Origin: Actinomycetes bacterium
Lineage (GTDB): Bacteria; Actinomycetota; Actinomycetes; Propionibacteriales; Propionibacteriaceae
NCBI GenBank assembly: GCA_029778515.1
Contig: JAKOQD010000023.1
Coordinates: 1-21,090, forward strand
Length of the DNA stretch: 21,090 nt
Reading direction: 5' to 3'
Below the pieces are notes generated by a model. That model was not told the origin of the DNA, made no database searches, and saw only the letters and a list, made by a program, of their open reading frames with translations. Positions 7,538-15,447 of the stretch are shown piece after piece. Position numbers and translations under genes: made by a program. Numbering within the stretch: the first letter of the stretch is position 1; each line of letters starts with the position of its first letter.

Positions 7538-8294
7538 GCCGTTGCGGGGGCGGTTGCTGGCGTCGTCGGGCTACCTTGCCGCCGCCGCCGCGACCTACGC
7601 AATGCTGGTGTGGACGCCTTGGGGGCAATCATTGGATGCGGCCAGCCTGGGCGCTGGATTCGGTTGGATGAGTCTCGACGCACGACTCGTCATTTTCGGC
7701 GCGGTGCGGGCGTGGGCGCCCGTGGTGCTCGCGATGCTGGTTCTTGTGGTGGGTGCGGCACGGCTGTGGCAACGCCGATATCTGGCCACCCTGACCGGCG
7801 CGGTGACGGCCGCCGGCGTGTTGTTGGCCGCAGAACTATTGAAGCGCTCGCTGCCGCGGCCGCGCCTTGGCGTCGCATCCTATGATCACAACACCCTGCC
7901 GAGTACGAACGTCGCAGCCTGCGCGGTGCTGCTGCTGGTCCTCGTCCGGCTATCCCCTGCGGCAGGTCGGCAGTTGTCAGTCGGACTCGCCATTCCGGCC
8001 CTGGCCGTGATCGGCTACGCCTCGGTGACGACCTCGGCCCACCGGCCAAGCGACGTGTTGAGCGCGATCTGGCTGGCCGCGGCCGGCTTCGCAATGACCC
8101 GTCCGGGCGGCGGTTCCACGGTCGGGGCGGCGATTGCGTTCGCCGGGTCGCTCGGCGCCGTCGGCATGGGCGGGCTCTGGCCGGCCGGAGGATTAGCGCT
8201 CTCCGCGGCCATGTTCCTGGTGATCGGCGGGGTCGCCGCGGTCGCCCTCCTGCCCGAAACTCGTGCCGGTCGGCCCAACTCCGGGCCGGGGTGA
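7509..8294 (+). CDS. PAP2-like membrane protein with degraded phosphatase motifs
   Basis: This is a 261-residue protein with about six hydrophobic segments (near 20-36, 62-84, 95-111, 135-150, 157-173, 183-196, plus two more toward the end). The arrangement recalls PAP2 lipid phosphatases. Motif 1 is K112-RSLPRP-RL, where the family has K-x6-RP. Motif 2 is PSTN (131-134) where PSGH is expected, so the catalytic His is Asn. Motif 3 keeps H178-RPSD-182, but the Arg six residues before the His is Ser. Catalysis in the normal way looks unlikely. GTG at 7509 or 7512 both fit behind GAGAGG. The gene overlaps the GT4 gene by 29 bases. It could be a lipid-binding or scaffold relative of undecaprenyl-pyrophosphate phosphatases, or a variant enzyme. 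Confidence 0.75.
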   Translation: MVSSQSSAPEPLRGRLLASSGYLAAAAATYAMLVWTPWGQSLDAASLGAGFGWMSLDARLVIFGAVRAWAPVVLAMLVLVVGAARLWQRRYLATLTGAVTAAGVLLAAELLKRSLPRPRLGVASYDHNTLPSTNVAACAVLLLVLVRLSPAAGRQLSVGLAIPALAVIGYASVTTSAHRPSDVLSAIWLAAAGFAMTRPGGGSTVGAAIAFAGSLGAVGMGGLWPAGGLALSAAMFLVIGGVAAVALLPETRAGRPNSGPG

Positions 8295-8309
8295 AGCCGG
8301 TCGGCGGGA

Positions 8310-9218
8310 TCAGGGTCTCCGTCGCAGGCGTCTGCCGAGCGCGTCCAGGGGTGCCAACGGAGCGAACCGAATCGCCCAGCCGACCTCGGCTCCGGCAGCC
8401 GCGAACCTTCCAGCTTTCGCCAGCCTGCGCGCGGCCCGCAACGCCGCCCACCACGCGTAGCGGTCGTTGGCTCGCAGACTGTCGGAGTAGGCCCGAGCGA
8501 GCTGGATGTCGTCCGCCGACTGGGCCCGGGAGAGATGCGCGTGCAGCACGTCCTCGATCGCACCGGCCAGACTCTGGTGGCGCCCAGTGGTGTTGGCGGA
8601 GTGCTGGCGGTAGTCGACCAGCGCTCCCGAGGTGAACACGAAGGGGCCAAGGGCGGCCAGCCGGAGCACAAGGTCGAGGTCCTCGGCCAGTCGCAGTCCT
8701 TCGTCCAGGCCCCCCACAGCCTCCCAGGCAGCGCGGCGAACCACCAGGTTCGGCATCAGGATGCCGGTGCGCCTGCGAGCGATGTCGTAACGATCGCGGA
8801 TGGCGATCTGGTCGGCGGGAGCGATCTCGGCTCCGGCTTCGTCAATGGAGCGTAGGCCGCAGTATCCGGCCACCGCGGACGGGGCTTTGCCGAGTTCAGC
8901 CACCTGTCGCGCCAGCCGATCAGGATGCCAGCGATCATCGTCGTCCAGGAAGGCCAGGTACGCGCCGCTGCTGGTCTGGACGCCGCGATTGCGAGCCGCT
9001 GACACGCCGGCTGGCGCTGTGCGAATCAGGCGGGAAACACTGTCGCCGACAAGGTCGGCCATTGCCTGCGGATCCGGCGAGCCGTCGTCGACAAGGATCG
9101 TCTCTACTGCCCCGAAGGTCTGCGCCCTGATTGAGGCGAGCGCCTCTGTCAGGTAGGGACTGAGGCGGTTCGTGGCCACGATCACGCTGACTGTTGCCGT
9201 GGCACTCGACGCTGTCAT
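8310..9218 (-). CDS. GT2 family glycosyltransferase
   Basis: This is a 302-residue GT-A enzyme. It opens with VSVIVATNRLSPYLTEAL (10-27), then ILVDDGSPDP (41-50), AGVSAARNRG (70-79) and the metal site FLDDDDRWHPD (90-100). RLAEDLDLVLR is the acceptor/base motif. The C-terminal third is helical and alanine/arginine-rich, with no clear membrane segment. The open frame runs upstream to 9827, but AAGGTGG at 9224-9230 lies five bases before the ATG at 9218 and the family pattern begins right after it. It stands alone on the minus strand. It converges on the PAP2-like gene with only 15 bases between stops, and diverges from the Wzt gene. Substrate unknown. Confidence 0.92.
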   Translation of the reverse strand: MTASSATATVSVIVATNRLSPYLTEALASIRAQTFGAVETILVDDGSPDPQAMADLVGDSVSRLIRTAPAGVSAARNRGVQTSSGAYLAFLDDDDRWHPDRLARQVAELGKAPSAVAGYCGLRSIDEAGAEIAPADQIAIRDRYDIARRRTGILMPNLVVRRAAWEAVGGLDEGLRLAEDLDLVLRLAALGPFVFTSGALVDYRQHSANTTGRHQSLAGAIEDVLHAHLSRAQSADDIQLARAYSDSLRANDRYAWWAALRAARRLAKAGRFAAAGAEVGWAIRFAPLAPLDALGRRLRRRP

Positions 9219-9223
9219 GGGCC

Positions 9224-9230
9224 CCACCTT
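9224..9230 (-). promoter_or_regulatory. Strong ribosome binding site fixing the start at 9218
   Basis: On the minus strand this reads AAGGTGG, one mismatch from the full anti-Shine-Dalgarno complement, five bases before the ATG. It rejects the 203-residue upstream extension of the same open frame. Confidence 0.75.
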
Positions 9231-9231
9231 A

Positions 9232-9260
9232 GGCCCCGCGGAGAGGCCGGTCGCGGGGTC
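9232..9260. repeat. Inverted repeat in the divergent GT2/Wzt intergenic region
   Basis: CCCCGCG (9234-9240) and CGCGGGG (9252-9258) are perfect seven-base arms around an 11-base loop. The stem can extend by a G-U and a G-C pair at 9233/9259 and 9232/9260. It occupies the middle of the 84-base gap between divergent starts, where an operator controlling both units would sit. It could also form a leader hairpin. No regulator gene is visible nearby. Confidence 0.4.
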
Positions 9261-9302
9261 CGACGAGCGGCGTTCGCCCTGGCCCGGCTTGTCAAAGACG
9301 GT

Positions 9303-10526
9303 ATGTTCGGTGCCGTGCCAACGTCCCAAGCGGCCATAGCCGTCTCGAATCTGGGCAAGACCTACCGTCTCGGCGCGATGGGAGAACGTCCCAGCACCGC
9401 GGCGCAGGCAGCCTGGACCTGGCTGCGATCGACCGGTCGGGCAAATTTCACCCTCTTTGACGCCCTCAACGAGGTCTCCTTCGAGGTCGCACCGGGTGAA
9501 GCGCTGGGAATCGTGGGCCGAAACGGCGCTGGCAAGTCCACCTTGCTGAAGATCCTCACCCGCGTGACCGCACCGAGTCGCGGACAAATCGAGTTGCGGG
9601 GTCGGGTCGGATCGCTCTTGGAGGTGGGCACGGGTTTCCATCCCGAACTCACCGGACGCGAGAACATCTTTCTCAACGGTGCCATTCTGGGGATGACGCG
9701 AAAGGAGATCCAGCGGCGCTACGACGAGATCGTCGACTTCTCCGGGATCGAGAAGTTTCTGGCTACTCCGGTAAAGCGGTACTCCTCCGGCATGTATGTC
9801 CGGCTGGCGTTCTCCGTGGCAGCTCATCTGGATACCGAGATCCTAGCCATCGACGAAGTGCTGGCCGTTGGTGATGCGGAATTCCAGCGGCGCTCGATCC
9901 AGAAAATGCGTGACGCGGCCAGTCAGGGACGTACGGTTCTCTACGTGAGCCACCAGCTGCAGACGGTGCAGGCACTGTGCAGTTCGGCGTTGCTCCTGGA
10001 CCGCGGCCGGCTCATCTACTCCGGTACCGTGGAGGGGACCCTGGAGGCATACCGGGACAGTTTCGAGAGCTACGCGCTCGCCCAGGCGGACCCGGATAAC
10101 CGGCCAGGCGACGGGCGGCTCCGCCTGTCGTCAGTTGCAATGGCCGATGAATTCATAAAGTCCGCTGATCCGATTGTGATCGAGTTTGCTGCACCGGCAC
10201 AACCGAAGCTGATCGGCAGCTACTTCATCTCGATCCATGTCAACAATGACCAGGGCCTGGTCATCGCCCAGTGTGACTCGCGGCTGACTGGCTTCTGGCT
10301 CGACCCGGCTGTCCCCCAAAACGGGCGGATCGTGATCCGTGACCTGTGGCTGAAACCCGGGGCCTACACGGTCGATGCCTATGTCTGCCAGGCCGGAGTG
10401 CTGGACGCCTGGGAGGGCGCTTGGCGGTTCGAGGTGCTTCCTGACCTGCCCTATCCGGAGTTCACGGAAGCCTCGGCCATCGAGAAGGGCATGGTCTTCA
10501 CCAACTACAGCTACGAGAGCCGCTGA
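9303..10526 (+). CDS. wzt: Polysaccharide ABC exporter ATPase, Wzt type with C-terminal glycan-binding domain
   Basis: This is a 407-residue ATPase of the O-antigen/teichoic acid exporter family. Walker A is G72-RNGAGKST-80, followed by LLEVGTGFHPELTGREN (105-121), the family's Q-loop region. The signature is Y160-SSGMYVR-167, Walker B is ILAIDEVLAVGD (180-191), and the switch His is H217. Residues about 265-400 form a beta-rich extra domain like that of Wzt proteins, which recognises the finished glycan before export. It pairs with the permease gene one base downstream. The first start is ATG 9303; GTG 9315 is also possible, and neither has a good Shine-Dalgarno site. It leads the eight-gene operon ending at 17217. 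Confidence 0.93.
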   Translation: MFGAVPTSQAAIAVSNLGKTYRLGAMGERPSTAAQAAWTWLRSTGRANFTLFDALNEVSFEVAPGEALGIVGRNGAGKSTLLKILTRVTAPSRGQIELRGRVGSLLEVGTGFHPELTGRENIFLNGAILGMTRKEIQRRYDEIVDFSGIEKFLATPVKRYSSGMYVRLAFSVAAHLDTEILAIDEVLAVGDAEFQRRSIQKMRDAASQGRTVLYVSHQLQTVQALCSSALLLDRGRLIYSGTVEGTLEAYRDSFESYALAQADPDNRPGDGRLRLSSVAMADEFIKSADPIVIEFAAPAQPKLIGSYFISIHVNNDQGLVIAQCDSRLTGFWLDPAVPQNGRIVIRDLWLKPGAYTVDAYVCQAGVLDAWEGAWRFEVLPDLPYPEFTEASAIEKGMVFTNYSYESR

Positions 10527-10527
10527 C

Positions 10528-11358
10528 ATGGACACCGAACTGCAGCGAACCGTGATCGATCCCCCCGGGGCGCTCAACCTGCCCTCGATCCGCGAGTTGT
10601 GGGGCGCCCGCGAGGTCGCCGTGCGCTTGGCGCAGCGGGACATCATCGTGCGCTACCGGCAGACGTTCTTCGGTATCGCGTGGGTGCTGCTGCAGCCGCT
10701 GGTGAGCGCCGGGATCTTCACGATCGTTTTCGGTCAGATCGCAGGGCTGTCGACCGGGTCCACCCCCGCGTTCCTGTTCACGCTCGCAGGAATGCTCGCC
10801 TGGAACCTGTTCAACGGGGCGCTCGGACGGGCGTCCTCGTCGATGGTGGGCAACCAGTCACTCGTCCAGAAGGTGTTCTTCCCGCGCCTGTTGGTCCCGC
10901 TGTCCAGTCTCGCTTCGGTGGCGCTGGACTTCCTGGTGGGATTGTCGCTGGCGGTGATCCTCCTATTCGTCTACGGCATCAACCCTGGCTGGCAGGTGCT
11001 GCTGCTGCCGGTCTGGATCCTGCTGATCCTGTTGCTGGGGACTGGCTTCGGGCTGGCAGCTGCCGCCTACATGGTGAAATATCGCGATGTGGGCTACGTG
11101 TTGCCCTGGTTGGTTCAAGTGCTGCTCTATGCGAGCCCGGTCGCCTACGCCCTCACCGAGGTGCCGGCCACGCTGCGCTGGCTTTTCGACCTGAACCCGG
11201 TCACGTGGTTCCTGGAAGCGTTCCGGTGGTCGTTGCTCGGCAGCACCCCGCCGATCAGCTGGCAAGTGGTCGCGCTGATAGTGGTGTCACCGCTGGTCTT
11301 CTTGCTCGGCACTCTGATCTTCCAGCAGAACGAACGCGAGTTCGCGGACTACATCTGA
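10528..11358 (+). CDS. wzm: Polysaccharide ABC exporter permease, Wzm type (ABC-2 family)
   Basis: This is a 276-residue integral membrane protein with six hydrophobic segments (about 48-70, 80-100, 125-148, 155-180, 190-208, 247-265). The cytoplasmic N-terminus ends in the family coupling motif RDIIVRYRQTFFGIAWVLLQP (37-57). PRLLVPLSS (119-127) and VKYRDVGYVLPWLVQ (183-197) are also typical, and the C-terminus ends FQQNEREFADYI. With the ATPase encoded one base upstream it forms the exporter moving the lipid-linked glycan across the membrane. The ATG at 10528 is the natural start; earlier codons of the open frame lie inside wzt. The stop overlaps the next start (TGATG), so coupling is likely. 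Confidence 0.94.
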   Translation: MDTELQRTVIDPPGALNLPSIRELWGAREVAVRLAQRDIIVRYRQTFFGIAWVLLQPLVSAGIFTIVFGQIAGLSTGSTPAFLFTLAGMLAWNLFNGALGRASSSMVGNQSLVQKVFFPRLLVPLSSLASVALDFLVGLSLAVILLFVYGINPGWQVLLLPVWILLILLLGTGFGLAAAAYMVKYRDVGYVLPWLVQVLLYASPVAYALTEVPATLRWLFDLNPVTWFLEAFRWSLLGSTPPISWQVVALIVVSPLVFLLGTLIFQQNEREFADYI

Positions 11359-12200
11359 TGCGAGTCACCGCGTACGTCCTGATCGCCGACCCGAACTTCC
11401 TCGCCGCGAGCCTGGGGTCGTACTACCGGTGGGTCGACCGGATCGTGCTCTCCTACGACCGCACCGCGACGTCGTGGACGGGAACGCCGCTGCCGGTGGC
11501 CGAGTGCCTGGACGTGGTGGCCGCGGTCGACACCGAGGGCAAGTGTGTGCATGCTCCGGGCGACTACGCACGGCTTGATCACGGCCCGTTGGAGAATGAC
11601 ACCTACCAGCGGCAGGCAGCCCTGCTGGCCGCTTCCGAGGGCGCCGATTGGGTGCTGCAACTCGACACCGATGAGGTGATGCTCAGTCCGGAGACGTTCT
11701 TCGCTTCCCTGAACAGGGCAGACGAAGTGGGTGCTGCGGCGCTGGAGTACCCCTCCCGATGGCTCTACGCACGGGTGGGGCCGGGACGCTATCTCGAGGC
11801 AAGTAGCCGGTTGGGGGGCGTGGCCGCGTCCTACCCGGGGCCTATGGCCGTTCGGTCAGGGACGCGACTGCAACTGGCGAGGCAGGCCGCGGTGCCGTCC
11901 TACCGGGTCGACTTCCGGTTCCGCAACACCGACCCGGCCAACCGACACGACGCGCCGGTCCACGAAGTGGTGGCGGAGAGCGCTGCGATCCTGCACTTCT
12001 CCTGGGTGCGCGACCACGACACCATGCGACGCAAGTTCGGTTGGTCGGGGCACACCGAGGCCTACTCTCAACCGCAGGTGTTTCGCCGCTGGGCCGCGCG
12101 CCAGTTGCATCCGCGCCGGACAGTGTTGACCTCGGCCCTTCGCGGCTCGGACTGGTTCCGGCTGGTCGACGTGCCCGAACCGCCGGGGGGTGAACCCTAG
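11358..12200 (+). CDS. GT2-fold glycosyltransferase (Glyco_tranf_2_4-like)
   Basis: This is a 280-residue protein. It lacks the usual VSVIIPTYN opening. Instead it begins MRVTAYVLIADPNFLAASLGSYYRWVDRIV, the pattern of enzymes that act on one residue using a short N-terminal fold. The metal site is WVLQLDTDEVM (98-108, D103-x-D105-E). The C-terminal end has ILHFSWVRDHDTMRRKFGWSGHTE (211-234), a His/Trp/Lys pattern common in this group. The ATG shares one base with the wzm stop, and the TAG stop shares one base with the next GTG start, placing it firmly in the operon. The exact donor is unknown; the family assignment is by motif only. Confidence 0.82.
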   Translation: MRVTAYVLIADPNFLAASLGSYYRWVDRIVLSYDRTATSWTGTPLPVAECLDVVAAVDTEGKCVHAPGDYARLDHGPLENDTYQRQAALLAASEGADWVLQLDTDEVMLSPETFFASLNRADEVGAAALEYPSRWLYARVGPGRYLEASSRLGGVAASYPGPMAVRSGTRLQLARQAAVPSYRVDFRFRNTDPANRHDAPVHEVVAESAAILHFSWVRDHDTMRRKFGWSGHTEAYSQPQVFRRWAARQLHPRRTVLTSALRGSDWFRLVDVPEPPGGEP

Positions 12201-13144
12201 TGCTGAGCGCCAGCGTGGTGGTGACCTGCGCCGACACGTCCCCGCCGTTGGCGGAATGCCTGGCGGGCCTGGTTAACCAGGAACCCCGCCCGGCAGAGGT
12301 CATCGTCGTCCATCGGCGCGGTGGGGCCGAGATAGTCGGCCTGCGAGCGGAGTTCCCCGACGTGCGCTTCGTCGAGTTCGAGGGCAAGACGGACGCGGCC
12401 CGGAATGCCGGCCTGGCTCGCGCTGGGGCAGAAGTCGTGGCCTTCATCGACAGCGACTGCGTGGCTCAGCCGGGCTGGCTCGCGTCCCTGCTGGAGAACT
12501 ACCGAAACCCGGCGGTGGCCGCCGTAGGCGGCCGGCTGGTGGAGCCATCCGGCGGGACCAACACGTTGATCGGGCTTGCGCTGCCCAACGGAACCTTGGC
12601 GACCGGCTTCGACCGGGATCCGGGCCGGACGATTCAGGTGGAGCACCTCAGCCCGGCCAACGCGTCCTTTCGCAGGGAGTCTCTCGACGCCGCGGGTGGG
12701 TTCGGTAGCCATTACGCCGGTGATGGAGGCACTGGGGTCACCGAACTCTGTCTGCGGCTACACGCGGGCGGGCAGCGGATCTGTTTCGCTCCCGGCGCGG
12801 TCGTCCGGAAGCCGGCCGCGGACCGCGTGCCCCCCTTCTGGCCAGACTTGCGCGCCGACTATCGCGTGCGCCGCGATCACGTGTTGCTGCTCGCCCTGGT
12901 GCACGGCACGAGTGCGAAGGTGGTGCGGAACTACCTGACCGTTGCGGTTCGGGAGGAGTTCGACTGCTTCGCCAGGATGCGTGCGCGAAGTGGGCCGGTG
13001 ATGGCGGACGGCACGCCCCGACTGCTTAGCCGACGCCTGACCGCGCCGGTGGTGGTGGGTCGCGGGCTGGCCGGCGTGACCGGTCTGGTCGCGGGGCTGG
13101 CCGTGGCAGTCAAGGCGAATGCGGGCCGGAAGCGGGGTGGCTGA
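12200..13144 (+). CDS. GT2 family glycosyltransferase with altered nucleotide-binding loop
   Basis: This is a 314-residue GT-A enzyme. It opens SASVVVTCADTSPPLAECLAGLVNQ (3-27). The metal site is AFIDSDCVAQPGW (81-93, D84-x-D86). NASFRRESLDAAGGF (154-168) and TELCLRLHAGG (181-191) mark the acceptor half. The usual VDDGSTD loop is replaced by VVHRRGGAE (36-44), so the Asp that normally contacts the uracil base is missing. A weakly hydrophobic alanine/glycine-rich C-terminus (about 285-308) may touch the membrane. The GTG start overlaps the previous TAG by one base. The end overlaps the next gene by up to 26 bases. It may use a different nucleotide sugar from its neighbours (inference). Confidence 0.87.
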   Translation: MLSASVVVTCADTSPPLAECLAGLVNQEPRPAEVIVVHRRGGAEIVGLRAEFPDVRFVEFEGKTDAARNAGLARAGAEVVAFIDSDCVAQPGWLASLLENYRNPAVAAVGGRLVEPSGGTNTLIGLALPNGTLATGFDRDPGRTIQVEHLSPANASFRRESLDAAGGFGSHYAGDGGTGVTELCLRLHAGGQRICFAPGAVVRKPAADRVPPFWPDLRADYRVRRDHVLLLALVHGTSAKVVRNYLTVAVREEFDCFARMRARSGPVMADGTPRLLSRRLTAPVVVGRGLAGVTGLVAGLAVAVKANAGRKRGG

Positions 13145-14318
13145 GTTGCGGCCGCTGGTGCATGCGATCACCCCGGGGGATCACTTCTCGCCGCTCACCG
13201 GCAGTGCAGTCCCGACCGTGGTCGACGGGCTCAGCCGAGCCATCATCGACCGCCCGGCGCGCGTGCTGGTGGCACGTGGCACCTACGCTGAGCGTTACGA
13301 CTCGGCCGAGGCCGTCGAATACGAACCGGCCGCAGCCCGGCGCTCCGACCGGGTCCTAGACCTCGCTCGGTCCCGGCTCGGGTTGTCCCGAGTGGGGACG
13401 AAGCGGCAGTGGGCGGCGGCCCTGGCAGGTCAGGGCGGCTGGGATCCTTCGGTGATCGTCGCGCACAACGGCCCTGAGCTGATCCCGCTGATCGACACCG
13501 GACGGCACCAGGCTGTTCTCTACGCGCACAACCAACTGCTGGCGACCTATGGTCGGCGCGAGGCCGGCCGATGCCTCGACCCGGTGGACGCGATCCTTTG
13601 CGTCAGCTCTTACCTGGCCGAGGCGACCGCCGAGCGGCTCCCGAAGCGCCTTTGCGATCGACTTTGCGTGGTGCCTAACGGGGTCGACGCCAACCACTTC
13701 GCCGCCTCGGGGCGCCCTGCCCGGGGTGCGGAGCTGCGGGTGATCTTCGTTGGGCGGGTGGTGCCGGACAAGGGCGTGCACGTGCTGCTCGAGGCAGTCC
13801 GCCGGCTTGGGCGCAAGGACCTTGCGGTCACCATCGTGGGTCGGCCAGGATTCGCCGCGGAGGCCCCGCTGTCCCGTTACGAGCAGGAACTGCGGCGAAC
13901 CGCTCGATCGGTGCCGGGGCGGGTGCGGTTCGCTTCCTTCGTCGAACGCAGCGCTCTGCCGAGCGTGTTACACAAGGCGGACGTGGCCGTGGTGCCCTCG
14001 GTGTGGCCGGAGCCCTTCGGCCTGACGGTGCTGGAGGCGATGGCGGCGGGGGCGGCGACCATCGCGTCTCGGATTGGTGGCATTCCCGAAGCCGGCGGCG
14101 ACGCTGCCATCTTGATCGCGCCTGGCGATTCTGCCGAGTTGGCTACGGCCCTCGAGATCTTCCTGGAAGATGATCAGAAGCTCGCAGTCGCCCAGGCCGC
14201 TGCGGTTGCCCACGCGCAGAGATGCTCATGGACTCGGTCCGCGGAGAGCCTGTCGGCAGCATTGGCGGCCATTGAAGGGGGTGGATGCGATGAGCGGTGG
14301 GCGGTCGGCACGGCTTGA
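13119..14318 (+). CDS. GT4 family glycosyltransferase
   Basis: This is a 399-residue GT-B enzyme. The N-terminal domain has HAITPGDHFSPLTGSAVPTVVDGL (15-38), an unusual opening in which PLTGSAVPT replaces the usual GG-xx acceptor loop. VIVAHNGPELIPLI (112-125) and LYAHNQLL (134-141) follow. The hinge is CVSSYLAEAT (161-170). The C-terminal domain shows VPNGVD, FVGRVVPDKGVHVLL (210-224), VGRPGF and the E-x7-E motif E298-PFGLTVLE-306. The start is ATG 13119 or in-frame GTG 13137. The second gives a shorter overlap with the upstream gene and has GGAAG nearby, and I cannot decide between them. The end overlaps the acyltransferase gene by 29 bases. Confidence 0.9.
   Translation: MRAGSGVAELRPLVHAITPGDHFSPLTGSAVPTVVDGLSRAIIDRPARVLVARGTYAERYDSAEAVEYEPAAARRSDRVLDLARSRLGLSRVGTKRQWAAALAGQGGWDPSVIVAHNGPELIPLIDTGRHQAVLYAHNQLLATYGRREAGRCLDPVDAILCVSSYLAEATAERLPKRLCDRLCVVPNGVDANHFAASGRPARGAELRVIFVGRVVPDKGVHVLLEAVRRLGRKDLAVTIVGRPGFAAEAPLSRYEQELRRTARSVPGRVRFASFVERSALPSVLHKADVAVVPSVWPEPFGLTVLEAMAAGAATIASRIGGIPEAGGDAAILIAPGDSAELATALEIFLEDDQKLAVAQAAAVAHAQRCSWTRSAESLSAALAAIEGGGCDERWAVGTA
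14275..14284 (+). promoter_or_regulatory. Ribosome binding site fixing the acyltransferase start
   Basis: A purine-rich AAGGGGGTGG lies inside the end of the GT4 gene, five bases before the ATG at 14290. It supports that start over codons further upstream in the same frame. Confidence 0.65.
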
Positions 14319-15447
14319 TTCCCGGACCGTCGACCTGGCGGCATTGACTGAAGTCGACGTTGCCCGGTGGGCGGATCTGGCGGGGCGCGCACTAGAGCCG
14401 AACCCGTTCGTCGACCCTGGATACCTGCTTCCGGCATTGCGGTGGGACGGCCAGGGTGCCGGGATCAAGCTGGTGGTTGTCATGGACGGGGAGGATTGGA
14501 TAGCCGCCCTGCCATTGTCGGTGATGCCGCCCGCGTGGAAGCTTCCATTGCGCCTGGCCACCACCGCCGGACCCTTCCTCTCTCGGCGGGCACCGCTGTG
14601 CGCGCCCTTGGTCGACCGGGCGCGTGCCGAGCCGGCCATCGAAAGGCTGATGGAGCATCTGGCCTCACCTGCGTCCGGTCTCCCCGGGCTGGTCGAACTC
14701 ACGCTGTTGCCGGTCGGAAGACTGACCGAGCTGATCCGCGCCGAATGCGACCGCAAACGGGTGCGGTGCCTCGAGCGCTACCGCTTCGAGCGCGCGTGCC
14801 TGGTGCGATCCGCGGGGAAGTCGCCGCGTGGCAGCCTGAGCGTTCGCCGACGCAAACTACTCGCCCGGAAGGAACGTGGTCTGGAGCGCAGCTTGGGCGG
14901 TCCGCTCGAACTGGTCGACCTCGGCTGCGACCAGGCGGCGGTCGATCTCTTCCTCGACCTCGAAGCGTCCGGCTGGAAGGGTGCTCGCGGCAGCGCCCTG
15001 CGCCGCAAGCCCGGGGCGGCTGCCTGGTTCAACGAGGTGTCGGCCGGCTTCGCCGAGCGTGGGATGCTGCGCATTCTGGCGTTGCAGGCCGGTGGTGAGA
15101 CGGTCTATTCAGCAGTCCAGTTGCTCGTCGGCAATACGGTCTTCGGCATGATGGACGCGTACGAAGAGCGCTGGTCCGCCTTCACCCCAGGCGTGATCGG
15201 ACGCGTCCGAGAACAGGAGGAATTCATGGATCGCGGCAGCGCCGAGCTCTTGGATCCGTGTATCCACCCGCGCTACGTACAGCCCTCTGCGCTCTACCCC
15301 GACCGCCGCCTGATCGTCGGTTTGGTGTTGGCGCCAAGGGGCCTGATCAACTCCCAGTTCCTCCGGCTACGACCGGGCATGATCCTCGTCCGGGACAAGT
15401 ACCTGAAGGTGGCTGCGGCAGTCTCCGGGTGGATGCGCCGTGGCTAG
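14290..15447 (+). CDS. FemAB/BioF2-like acyltransferase (Acetyltransf_6, GNAT fold)
   Basis: This is a 385-residue soluble protein. It shows the tandem GNAT-like layout of the PF13480 family. An N-terminal half has NPFVDPGYLLPALR (38-51) and LPLSVMPPAWKLPLRLATTAGPF (74-96). A C-terminal half has SVRRRKLLARKERGLER (184-200), FLDLEASGWKGARGSAL (221-237), the helix FNEVSAGFAERGMLRILAL (247-265) and YEERWSAFTPG (291-301). Relatives in polysaccharide loci attach an acyl or aminoacyl group to an amino sugar. It sits between a GT4 gene and a NodB deacetylase gene, overlapping both. One idea is that the deacetylase frees an amine that this enzyme re-acylates. The transferred group cannot be read from the sequence. 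Confidence 0.82.
   Translation: MSGGRSARLDSRTVDLAALTEVDVARWADLAGRALEPNPFVDPGYLLPALRWDGQGAGIKLVVVMDGEDWIAALPLSVMPPAWKLPLRLATTAGPFLSRRAPLCAPLVDRARAEPAIERLMEHLASPASGLPGLVELTLLPVGRLTELIRAECDRKRVRCLERYRFERACLVRSAGKSPRGSLSVRRRKLLARKERGLERSLGGPLELVDLGCDQAAVDLFLDLEASGWKGARGSALRRKPGAAAWFNEVSAGFAERGMLRILALQAGGETVYSAVQLLVGNTVFGMMDAYEERWSAFTPGVIGRVREQEEFMDRGSAELLDPCIHPRYVQPSALYPDRRLIVGLVLAPRGLINSQFLRLRPGMILVRDKYLKVAAAVSGWMRRG

Noticed and set aside
9219..9827. A 203-residue N-terminal extension of the minus-strand GT2 gene
   Set aside because: It runs antisense to the wzt coding sequence and shows no family pattern; a strong ribosome site sits before ATG 9218.
10599..12200. A 533-residue open plus-strand frame across wzm and the following GT gene
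   Set aside because: Its first 253 codons are an out-of-frame shadow of wzm with arginine/alanine-rich nonsense. Only the part from ATG 11358 is a real gene.
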